From Murimonas intestini (GTDB lineage Bacteria; Bacillota; Clostridia; Lachnospirales; Lachnospiraceae): 64,000 nucleotides of DNA. The stretch lies in contig QGGY01000009.1 of NCBI GenBank assembly GCA_003148945.1, forward strand, positions 62,001 through 126,000, given 5' to 3'. The notes below the pieces were generated by a model, which was not told the DNA's origin, made no database searches, and was given only the letters and a program-made list of their open reading frames with translations. Shown in pieces: positions 17,174 through 25,504 of the stretch; position 1 is the stretch's first letter; every line of letters begins with the position of its first letter. The translations under genes were made by a program, and so were the position numbers.

Positions 17174-18557
17174 TGAGCAGGTTTTTACAATATTCGGAGG
17201 GACAGGAGACCTGACCTTCAGGAAGCTTATTCCGGCACTTTATAACATGGAGATGGCAGATGGAGGAGAATACTGTCCGCGGATAGTGGTGATAGGGCGA
17301 AGAGAATACACCAGCAGCATGTACAGAGAGAAAGCCCGGGACTGGGTGGAAAAATTTGCAAGGCTCAGCTATAAGGAAGAAGTCTATGAGAAGCTGGCGG
17401 AAAAAATCGTTTATTACCGCATGGATTTTACTGATGAGGCCTCTTATGAGGGACTTGATGCGTTCTACAGGGAAATGGGGGCGAAAAAGCATATTTTCTA
17501 TTTTGCCGTTGCCCCGCGTTTCTTTGAAATAATAGTAAGCGGGCTCCATAAGGTGGATGGAGCCAGGGACGGTAAGGTGGTGCTGGAAAAGCCGTTCGGA
17601 GAGGATCTGGCGGCGGCAGCCAGGCTGAATGAGGAAATGGAAGGATTTTTCAGTCAGGGTCACATATACAGGATCGACCACTATCTTGGAAAGGAGATGG
17701 TCAGAAATATCCAGACGATCCGCTTTGCAAACCCTATCTTTTCTAATGTCTGGGATGCAGGACATATTGAGTGTATCCAGATCTCAGCCATGGAAGAGGT
17801 GGGTGTGGAGAGCAGAGGCGGATACTATGACCGCAGCGGAGCTTTGAAGGATATGATGCAGAACCACCTGTTCCAGATACTTACCATAGTGGCTATGGAG
17901 CAGCCAAAGAGCCAGGAAGTGGAAGATATGCACAGAGAGCAGATGAAGGTACTGGAAGCTCTCAGCCTGCCGGAAAATATCTCTGAGAGTATGGTTTTGG
18001 GGCAGTATGATGGTTACCGCAAGGAACCGTCTGTCAGGGCGGATTCTTCCACGGAAACTTATGCAGCTGTGCGGCTTTTTGTGGACAATGACAGGTGGAG
18101 AGGAATGCCCTTCTATATCCGCACAGGCAAAAAGCTGGATAAAAGGGAAATGCAGGTTGCTGTAGTATTCAAAAGTCCTGCCCCTGATATTGAGCCGGAT
18201 ATCCTGAATATTAAGATCCAGCCCACAGAAGGTGTATACCTGCAGTTTAATATAAAGAAGCCCGGAGAGTCTGTAGACGTCATCCAGGCCAAGATGGATT
18301 TCTGCCAGAGCTGTTCCTCTGTCAACCAGACGAACACGCCGGAGGCTTATGAGAGGCTGATTGCCGCCTGCTTTAAGGGGGAACGTTCCTGGTTCTCAAA
18401 ATGGGACCAGATCGAAGCCAGCTGGAAATATGTTGATGCCATACGGGATAAATACCGCCTGGGCGGTGTTCCAATCCATGTATACAAGCCGGGAAGTGAC
18501 GGCCCTGATGCAGCGGAACAGCTTCTGAACAGCTATGGCCATTCCTGGTTTGATTAA
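17166..18557 (+). CDS. zwf: Glucose-6-phosphate 1-dehydrogenase
   Basis: 463 residues. The nucleotide fingerprint FGGTGDLTFRKLIPAL is at residues 10-25 and the active-site signature RIDHYLGKE at 169-177, with the catalytic His. It oxidises glucose 6-phosphate to 6-phosphoglucono-lactone, making NADPH. The start at 17166 overlaps the gnd stop (ATGTATAA) and has GGGGGCAGGG upstream; an in-frame ATG at 17100 would intrude further into gnd. Its stop lies only 2 nt from the end of the convergent locus B regulator, leaving no room for a terminator. Confidence 0.96.
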   Translation: MYNEQVFTIFGGTGDLTFRKLIPALYNMEMADGGEYCPRIVVIGRREYTSSMYREKARDWVEKFARLSYKEEVYEKLAEKIVYYRMDFTDEASYEGLDAFYREMGAKKHIFYFAVAPRFFEIIVSGLHKVDGARDGKVVLEKPFGEDLAAAARLNEEMEGFFSQGHIYRIDHYLGKEMVRNIQTIRFANPIFSNVWDAGHIECIQISAMEEVGVESRGGYYDRSGALKDMMQNHLFQILTIVAMEQPKSQEVEDMHREQMKVLEALSLPENISESMVLGQYDGYRKEPSVRADSSTETYAAVRLFVDNDRWRGMPFYIRTGKKLDKREMQVAVVFKSPAPDIEPDILNIKIQPTEGVYLQFNIKKPGESVDVIQAKMDFCQSCSSVNQTNTPEAYERLIAACFKGERSWFSKWDQIEASWKYVDAIRDKYRLGGVPIHVYKPGSDGPDAAEQLLNSYGHSWFD

Positions 18558-18559
18558 GT

Positions 18560-20146
18560 TCAGCGCCCGCCGGGGCTTTTCCTGTATTCACTCGGCTTTT
18601 TTCCTGTCTTTTTCTCGAATAACCTGCTGAAGTATTTGCTGTCTTTGTAGTGGAGCCGTTCCGCTATCTCATAGACCATCAGATCAGTGGTGAGCAGCAG
18701 TTTTTTGGCGGCATTGATCTTTACCTGGGTCACATAATCCAGGTAAAGCTGTCCCGTCTGCTTTTTGAATGCCTGGCTTAAATAAATGGGGGAAATGTAA
18801 AACATCTGGGCCACTGTCATCAGGGAGAGATCTTCCAGATAATTGGAATTTATATAATTTTCTACCTGGGAGATCAGTTCGCTGGGTCTTGCCAGCTCAT
18901 TGTCCCTGGAACGGTTTATCAGGCTGTATACAATATTCTGAACATATTTTTCCAACTCATCTGCTGTCTGGATGGCAGAGATCTGCTGCATAAAATCCAC
19001 ATTCCCATAGGCATCCGGATCAGGGGCAGCTTCGCTCTCGGTCATGTACTGGATACATGTCATCAGGAGGTTCAGAGCATTGATCTGTATGCCCAGCAGG
19101 GGTGTATCTGCAATTTCGGACAGGTAATGAAATACTTTGTGGATAGAGCTTGTGATGCTGGCAAAATTAGACTGCATCAGGCTCTGGCGGTATGCGTCCC
19201 AGAGTCCGTCGGGCAAAGTCTGGATAAAATGCGCATTTTTTAAACTGCTGTCAAAAGGATTGACGGAGCTGGCGCCCCGGATGATCTTGTATGACAGGGC
19301 AAAAAGAGCCTGCTTGCAGGAGACGGGAAGATGGCTGGCGCAGGGGTAAGGCCTTCCGACACCTATGCAGAGCCCGCCGTGAGCCTGCATGGACATTTTC
19401 TGGTGAAGCTCTGTAAGCTGTTCCGTAAAAAAATCAGGAGGCGTATCAAGCGGCAGAGAAAAAATGCCCAGATACGTATTGCTGCCATGATAATACAGAA
19501 GAAAGGGAATGCCTAATGCGGACAGGCCCGCAAGAAGCTCCTGGCGCAGCACTGAGATATTTTCCGGAGCTGCGGCCTGAAAGGCGGCCGCCAGATAAGT
19601 GTGTCCGGGGGCCAGAGAGATATCATAATCGGCCAGGGCAATCTTAAGATCCTCATCTGTCTCAAAGTAGGAGTTCATCATATCACGCAGCACATCGTCG
19701 AGAGCCAGGGCAGACAGCTGCTGGCTAACATCCTCCAGCTGCGTAAGGGCTGTCTGTGTTTTTCTCTGAAGGGCCAGCTGTTCCCTGACCTTTTCCAGAG
19801 CCTGGATCAGCTCGGATTCCACTACGGGTTTCAGAAGATATTCCTGGACCCCCAGGGACATACACTGTTTTGCGTAAGAAAAGTCAGAATACCCGCTGAG
19901 TATGATAAAGCCGCAGGGGTGTATGGCAAGAGCCTGGCGGATCATATCGATCCCGGAGCAGTTGGGCATGCGGATGTCGGATATGACAATATCAGGCTGC
20001 AGGCTTTTGATCATGTCCAGGCCCTCACGGCCGTCAGAGGCGCAGCCTGCGATCTCACAGCCGCAGGCCTCCCAGTCTATCAGGATCTGAAGGCCCTGGG
20101 TTATGATTGGTTCGTCATCTATGAGCAATACTTTATACTTTTCCAT
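18560..20146 (-). CDS. YesN-type response regulator with AraC HTH, locus B
   Basis: 528 residues. The receiver domain (about 1-120) has IDDEP, the phosphoacceptor in VISDIRMP and Lys in LLKPV. A middle region without a clear fold follows, then a C-terminal AraC double HTH from QVENYINSNYLEDLS to TGKKPSEYR. It lies 45 nt after the cognate kinase on the same strand and is divergent from a sugar transporter, which it presumably activates. The stop codon almost touches the zwf stop on the other strand. Confidence 0.92.
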   Translation of the reverse strand: MEKYKVLLIDDEPIITQGLQILIDWEACGCEIAGCASDGREGLDMIKSLQPDIVISDIRMPNCSGIDMIRQALAIHPCGFIILSGYSDFSYAKQCMSLGVQEYLLKPVVESELIQALEKVREQLALQRKTQTALTQLEDVSQQLSALALDDVLRDMMNSYFETDEDLKIALADYDISLAPGHTYLAAAFQAAAPENISVLRQELLAGLSALGIPFLLYYHGSNTYLGIFSLPLDTPPDFFTEQLTELHQKMSMQAHGGLCIGVGRPYPCASHLPVSCKQALFALSYKIIRGASSVNPFDSSLKNAHFIQTLPDGLWDAYRQSLMQSNFASITSSIHKVFHYLSEIADTPLLGIQINALNLLMTCIQYMTESEAAPDPDAYGNVDFMQQISAIQTADELEKYVQNIVYSLINRSRDNELARPSELISQVENYINSNYLEDLSLMTVAQMFYISPIYLSQAFKKQTGQLYLDYVTQVKINAAKKLLLTTDLMVYEIAERLHYKDSKYFSRLFEKKTGKKPSEYRKSPGGR

Positions 20147-20191
20147 ACTTCCTCCAAATTTATCAGAATTTAGTAAATATTTTTCCAGGCT

Positions 20192-21979
20192 CTAAGGTTC
20201 AGGCAGGATCTCCATGTTGTAATTCTTCGGGATGCAAAGCTGTACCGTGGTGCCCCTGGGTGAATTTGCATACAGCCGCAGGTAATATCCCTGTCCGTAT
20301 TCCAGCCGTATGCGGTCTGAAATGTTCACGATGCCTATGCTGTTGTGGACAGCTCCTTCTTCAGCAGGCCCTGTATGCTCCAGGTTGTTCTGTATTCTCT
20401 TCAGGTTTGTTTCTTCTATTCCAACTCCGTTATCTGAGACGCTGATGATCAGGTCATTTCCAGTCTCTTCCACAGAGATACTTATTTCTTCATCCCCAAA
20501 GGTCTGGACAAAGCCGTGCTGTATACAATTTTCTACAAGCGGCTGAAGGGTGAGCTTTATTATGGAACAGTCCAGAAGTTCTTCCGGAACATGCCGGGTA
20601 AAGCGGTAACGGTTGTTGAACCGCATATTCTGGATGGTCAGGTAAGTCTCCACGTGCTCCAGTTCGTCCCTGACGGTGACAATATTGCTGGTCCTGTCAA
20701 GGGTGATGCGGAACAGCTTGGCCAGTGTCTGTACCATGACAGCCACCTCTTTATCCTTGTTGATCAAAGCCTTCATCCGGATGATCTCCAGGGTGTTGTG
20801 CAGGAAATGCGGGCTGATCTGGTTCTGCAGGGCTTCCAGCTGAGCCTGTTTGGTAGCCAGCTGATAATGGTAGACACGGTCAAGCAGATTTTGTATCTCC
20901 TCAGTCATGAAGTTGAAGCTGGAGCAGAGGCTGCCGATCTCATCCTGAGATTCCACAGGGATACGGATGGAATAATTTCCTGCGGCACACTCGTTGGCGG
21001 CATTTTTAAGCAGCTTTAAAGGTTTGACGAGTTTATACGAGAAATACCCGCTGAGCAGAATGATCAGGATGATCAGCATGACCACCAGGACGACAGCAAA
21101 CTGGTTGAAATCATGCGTACTTTTAAATAACTGGTTCCTGTTGATGATTACTGTGGAGGTGAGGGTATCCGAGGAATTCGAAAAGTACATGTCCTGCCCG
21201 TCCTCCTGCTCAGTGGCTGCAAAGGTCATATATTCCGGATCGTTCAGGTACTCAGGGGTGAAATTTCCGGAGGTGTCGGCGACAATTGTATTGTCCTGGT
21301 TAGTTATAACGATCTTGGCCCCGCTCTCCAGCAGAGAGGAATTTATATTGATGGCGTCCAGCAGATCCTGGCAGGTGACATTGAGGACAATGGCGCCTAT
21401 TTTTTTCTTGTCAAAGGTGTAGAGAAAGCGGGTGAGCGTGAAGACTGGCTCCTTGCTGCGGCCAAAATCCACAAGCAGGTAGGAGGGGATATGGGCAGCA
21501 GAGATATATACCTTCTGGTTCAGCTCATCAAGGCGGTCCGCATGAGTGATTTCATAAAAGGAGGGGAGATCTTTGATCTCATTTGAAGTACCGCTGTAGA
21601 TCATGCCGTTTGCACCTACGTATGTGACATTGCGGATGCTGGGCTGCTGAGTCATCAGTTTGAGCATCTCATTGTGGAGATACTTGGCGGCATTATAATT
21701 CGCCATCTTGTCAGACTCAGGAGAGGCAGTCAGCAGGTCTACGAGAGTGTTGTCAAGAGTGGCTACCCGGGTCATGCGGTCCAGTTCACCGATATAGCTG
21801 TCAATATTGGAAGATATCTGTTCTACGAAAAGATTGATATAGGACAGTGTATTATTTTTTATATTGGAAGCTGAGGTTGAGCTCAGCACCAAGGACGATA
21901 TGAGAAACGGAAAGACGACCAGGACCACATAGCTGATGAGAAGCTTTGCGGCCAGGCTGGCTTTTTTTATCAGATTCAT
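20192..21979 (-). CDS. YesM-type sensor histidine kinase, locus B
   Basis: 595 residues. Helix 1 is at about 12-32, a large extracytoplasmic sensor follows, and helix 2 is near 295-320. HAMP linker, then the His_kinase domain with NQISPHFLHNTL (phosphoacceptor His), N box QPLVENCIQHGF, and G boxes SDNGVGI and SIGIVNI. All motifs are intact. It is transcribed away from the binding-protein gene at 22075 with a 95-nt gap, a normal arrangement for a sensor controlling its own sugar-uptake operon. Confidence 0.93.
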   Translation of the reverse strand: MNLIKKASLAAKLLISYVVLVVFPFLISSLVLSSTSASNIKNNTLSYINLFVEQISSNIDSYIGELDRMTRVATLDNTLVDLLTASPESDKMANYNAAKYLHNEMLKLMTQQPSIRNVTYVGANGMIYSGTSNEIKDLPSFYEITHADRLDELNQKVYISAAHIPSYLLVDFGRSKEPVFTLTRFLYTFDKKKIGAIVLNVTCQDLLDAININSSLLESGAKIVITNQDNTIVADTSGNFTPEYLNDPEYMTFAATEQEDGQDMYFSNSSDTLTSTVIINRNQLFKSTHDFNQFAVVLVVMLIILIILLSGYFSYKLVKPLKLLKNAANECAAGNYSIRIPVESQDEIGSLCSSFNFMTEEIQNLLDRVYHYQLATKQAQLEALQNQISPHFLHNTLEIIRMKALINKDKEVAVMVQTLAKLFRITLDRTSNIVTVRDELEHVETYLTIQNMRFNNRYRFTRHVPEELLDCSIIKLTLQPLVENCIQHGFVQTFGDEEISISVEETGNDLIISVSDNGVGIEETNLKRIQNNLEHTGPAEEGAVHNSIGIVNISDRIRLEYGQGYYLRLYANSPRGTTVQLCIPKNYNMEILPEP

Positions 21980-22074
21980 AAATTATTCCCCCCTGCCGGA
22001 TAATTTTTTCGCATTTTCAAAAGTGATTATAACATTTATAATTACCTCATACAACAGCAAGGGAGGAAAAGAAA

Positions 22075-23589
22075 ATGACACACTTGAAAAAAGGAATTGC
22101 AGCAGCATTGTCCCTGACTATGGTCCTGGGACTGACGGCCTGCCAGAGTGCACAGGGAAATGCAGCAGGTACAGAAGGTGCCCTGAAGGAAACGCAGGGG
22201 CAGGCAGCAGAGACAGAAAACAAAGATTCAGCCAGAGCAGTGAAAGCTGAGAATGTGATGGAGAAGCATGCATCTGGTGATGATGCATCAGGTGAAAAGG
22301 TAGAGCTTACCTTTTGGGCAAGAGCCAGCTCGGCTGACAATAACCAGACAATTACCATGGACGAATTCAATGCTTCCCAGGACAGGATACACGTAACTGT
22401 AGAGTGTTACGGGGACAATTATGAGGAAGTGCTGAAGCTGGCCTGCAACAGCGGCGAGGTTCCTGATATTTTCGAGATCAGCGGACTGAGCGATGTGAAA
22501 TCTTATATTGATGCAGGTCTTGCATATCCGATGGATGAATATCTGACGGAGGAGCTGAAGGCGGAATTTAATCCATCAGCATTTACCAAATATGCATATG
22601 ACGGACAAGTATATGCCATTCCCCATATGACAAGATATATAAGGGTATATTATAACAGGGACTTGTTTGAGAAAGCAGGGCTGGACCCGGATAATTTCCC
22701 CACAACCCTGGAAGGCATGTATGATGCGGCAAAGGCAATAACAGAAGCAGGAAACGGAGAATTTTACGGTTTTGGGCTTCCTATCAAGTCAGGCTCCACA
22801 TGGGAGAGGAATATTGATGATATAGCGATCCTTTCAGGGCTGACAGGACCTTATGGATTTGATTATACAACAGGTAAATTTGATTTTTCAAAACAGAAAC
22901 CAATCATCGAGTATTTCGCTAAGATGTATGAGGACGGAATTATGATGCCGGGTTCAGAGTCAATAGACATCGAAGTGCTCCGCGCTAATTTCATTGCCAA
23001 TAAGGTAGGAATGTATTTTGACGGCAACTGGATGGTCAACGGCTACAACAATGAGATTGAGGGCGGCGATGTAACAAACTGGGATACGGCTCTTGTACCT
23101 GTCTTTGAGGGAACTGAGCGGGCAAAAGATTATCTGATGCTGGAAAGCGGCCACTGTATCTCGTCATCCAGTGAACATCCCGCAGAGGCATTTGAGGCGA
23201 TCTCATATCTTCTGCACAATGTATATTCAGCTCCGGCCAGAAAGGACGCATCCAAAGTGGCGCCGTCCCTGTCCCTGATCGACAAGGATAATGCAGAGAT
23301 CAATGCAAGCCCGGAAGTACAGAAGTTAAAGGGAATCAAAGGGCTGAGCATGGATACAGAAAACCTTTCTTCCTTTACTGTTACGCCTCATTCTGCCCTG
23401 ACACTGGAAGGAGACAGCCGCGATACTGTTTACCCGCTTCTTATCATCCAGGGCAGCAGCATGGATATGGATGCAGAGCTTGATAAGCTGTCTGAAACTT
23501 ACAATTCGGCGCTTGAAAATGCAGTATCAGAAGGTCTTTTGGAAGAAAAAGATTTAAAACCGGAAGGCTTTGACTACTATACGAGATAA
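22075..23589 (+). CDS. Lipoprotein solute-binding protein, locus B
   Basis: 504 residues. The signal peptide ends in a canonical lipobox LTAC (Cys23), so it is lipid-anchored outside the membrane. An acidic linker reaches to about residue 75, then the carbohydrate-binding fold (VELTFWARASSADNN...) typical of type-1 extracellular binding proteins. AGGGAGGAAAAG precedes the ATG. It captures the locus B glycan for the two permeases downstream. A hairpin right after the stop may keep its transcript more abundant than theirs. Confidence 0.9.
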   Translation: MTHLKKGIAAALSLTMVLGLTACQSAQGNAAGTEGALKETQGQAAETENKDSARAVKAENVMEKHASGDDASGEKVELTFWARASSADNNQTITMDEFNASQDRIHVTVECYGDNYEEVLKLACNSGEVPDIFEISGLSDVKSYIDAGLAYPMDEYLTEELKAEFNPSAFTKYAYDGQVYAIPHMTRYIRVYYNRDLFEKAGLDPDNFPTTLEGMYDAAKAITEAGNGEFYGFGLPIKSGSTWERNIDDIAILSGLTGPYGFDYTTGKFDFSKQKPIIEYFAKMYEDGIMMPGSESIDIEVLRANFIANKVGMYFDGNWMVNGYNNEIEGGDVTNWDTALVPVFEGTERAKDYLMLESGHCISSSSEHPAEAFEAISYLLHNVYSAPARKDASKVAPSLSLIDKDNAEINASPEVQKLKGIKGLSMDTENLSSFTVTPHSALTLEGDSRDTVYPLLIIQGSSMDMDAELDKLSETYNSALENAVSEGLLEEKDLKPEGFDYYTR

Positions 23590-23597
23590 ACAAGAAG

Positions 23598-23617
23598 GGG
23601 GCTGTGGAGACAGCCCC
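23598..23617 (+). terminator. Intra-operon hairpin after the binding-protein gene
   Basis: GGGGCTGT-GGAG-ACAGCCCC, a perfect 8-bp stem with a 4-nt loop, directly after the binding-protein stop and before the permease gene. There is no clear U-run (TATTTATT follows), so partial termination or protection of the upstream mRNA from 3' decay are both possible. Confidence 0.6.
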
Positions 23618-23663
23618 TATTTATTCCCGCGAGGGTCAAATTAAAAAAAGGAGCGACTACTTT

Positions 23664-24572
23664 ATGAATAAAGCTGTAAAAAGCAGGAAGAACAGCCGCA
23701 TTAAAGGAATACAGATGTTTCTGATGCTGCTGCCTATGCTGGTTCTGTTTTTTTTGTTCTGCGCATATCCCCTGTTTGATTCGATCTACTTAAGCTTTAC
23801 GAAATACAATGGCTTCACTGAACCTGTATTCAACGGACTGGCAAATTATAAAAGGCTGTTTTCAGACAGCAGCTGGTGGAGAGCGGTCCTGAATACCTTT
23901 GAGCTGACTGTGATGGCTTATGTGATCCAGATACCGCTGTCACTTCTGTTAGCTATCTTGGTAAATAGCAAGATAAAAGGACAGAATTTTTTCAGGACAA
24001 TAATCTTTCTGCCGAATGTGACAAGTACGGCCATTATCGGCATCATCTTTTTCTTTATGTTTTCTTCTTATAATGGAATCGTGAACGGTATGCTTCAGGG
24101 GGCAGGACTGATAAACAGGCCGGTCGAGTGGCTTGGAAATGTAACAAGCGCCAAGCTGATCATCATTCTGCTGAATACCTGGAGCCAGGTAGGATATCTG
24201 ATGATCCTTTTTCTGGCCGCCATCCAGAAGATCCCCACAGAGCTGTATGAGAGCGCCACACTGGACGGAGCGTCAAAATGGCAGCAGTTTAAATGTGTGA
24301 CTCTTCCTATGCTTGGGCAGATGTTCCAGGTGATCTCCATGATGTGCATTCTGAACGGATTCCAGCTGTTTGACTCTGTGAAGGTACTTACAGGGGGCGG
24401 ACCCGGCAACCAGACTTCAGTCATGGCTCTGTACATATACAATTACTTCTTTAACAGCACGGGGGCGCAGCAGGGATATGCCTCAGCAGTCAGTGTATGC
24501 GCTACCTTTATCACTGCAGCTGTAGGAGCCTTGTATTTCCTGGTCACAAGTAAAAAGTTCAAAGAAAATTAG
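23664..24572 (+). CDS. ABC sugar permease (MalF-type), locus B
   Basis: 302 residues with about six membrane helices and the EAA loop ESATLDGASKWQQFKCVTLP. GGGPGNQTSVMALYIYNYFF is the usual late loop of MalF/UgpA-like subunits. The start at 23664 is chosen over an in-frame ATG at 23604 since AAAGGAG lies just upstream and the earlier start would run through the hairpin. It works with the permease at 24648. Confidence 0.9.
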   Translation: MNKAVKSRKNSRIKGIQMFLMLLPMLVLFFLFCAYPLFDSIYLSFTKYNGFTEPVFNGLANYKRLFSDSSWWRAVLNTFELTVMAYVIQIPLSLLLAILVNSKIKGQNFFRTIIFLPNVTSTAIIGIIFFFMFSSYNGIVNGMLQGAGLINRPVEWLGNVTSAKLIIILLNTWSQVGYLMILFLAAIQKIPTELYESATLDGASKWQQFKCVTLPMLGQMFQVISMMCILNGFQLFDSVKVLTGGGPGNQTSVMALYIYNYFFNSTGAQQGYASAVSVCATFITAAVGALYFLVTSKKFKEN

Positions 24573-24647
24573 AGGCGGCGGTACCGCCTTGCCGCAGGCC
24601 CGTTATAGGAAGCCTGTAGCAAAGCAGAAGAGACGAGGAGAATCGAA

Positions 24648-25493
24648 ATGAAGAAAAAAAGAATAAAACCGGGAAGAGTGCTCTGTTATGCATTCTTGAC
24701 AGCAATGACTATATTTTCCGCCTTTCCGCTCATCTATGCTTTTTTTGGATCTTTTAAAAGCAGCGTGGAATTTTTGAACGGCGGTGCAAACATACTTCCG
24801 GCCCAATGGGATTTTTCCAGCTATGCGAAAGCCTGGAAGGAGGCAAATTTCGCCAGGTATACATTGAACAGCCTGTTTATTTCCGGTATGACAGTAGTAT
24901 TGACACTTATAGTAGGCTCCATGGCCAGCTATGTGCTGGCAAGGACCAGCTTCAGGGCAAAGCCGGCCATCATTGGCCTTTTGGGTCTGGTCATGTTTAT
25001 TCCGAATGTGGTCCTGATTTTCCCGATTTTTAAGATGTGCCAGAGTTTAAATCTGATGGGAAATATCTGGAGCATCATTATCACCCAGACAGCCTCAGGT
25101 CTTCCGTTTCTTGTCATCCTGATGCAGTCTTATATGGTAAGTATCAGCAGGGAGATCGATGAGGCGGCGGAGATGGACGGCTGCAGCTTTTTCAGACTGT
25201 TTTATAATATAATGCTGCCGCTGAGCAAGCCGATACTGGCCACAGTAGCCCTGTTTGCGTTTAAAAATGCGTGGAACAGCTATCTGCTGCCGCTGGCACT
25301 GTCCCTGTCCAAACCGGAGATCAGGCCTCTTACAGTGGGGGTCATTGCCCTGAAGGATATGGGGGAGGGAATCTCAGCATGGAATATTATGATCGCAGGC
25401 AGTGTACTGGCAGTCTTCCCCATGGTAATTGTATACTTGTTCATGAACAGGTTCTTCATAGAAGGAATCACGTCAGGTTCTGTCAAAGGATGA
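24648..25493 (+). CDS. ABC sugar permease (MalG-type), locus B
   Basis: 281 residues. Basic N-terminus, about six membrane segments, EAA loop EAAEMDGCSFFRLFYNIMLP and the C-terminal ITSGSVKG tail of the MalG group. The 75-nt gap to the previous gene holds a small GGCGG/CCGCC repeat and a GAGGAGAA ribosome site. It forms the locus B channel with its partner; the ATPase is missing from the operon. Confidence 0.9.
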   Translation: MKKKRIKPGRVLCYAFLTAMTIFSAFPLIYAFFGSFKSSVEFLNGGANILPAQWDFSSYAKAWKEANFARYTLNSLFISGMTVVLTLIVGSMASYVLARTSFRAKPAIIGLLGLVMFIPNVVLIFPIFKMCQSLNLMGNIWSIIITQTASGLPFLVILMQSYMVSISREIDEAAEMDGCSFFRLFYNIMLPLSKPILATVALFAFKNAWNSYLLPLALSLSKPEIRPLTVGVIALKDMGEGISAWNIMIAGSVLAVFPMVIVYLFMNRFFIEGITSGSVKG

Positions 25494-25504
25494 GGTAAAA
25501 AAAG

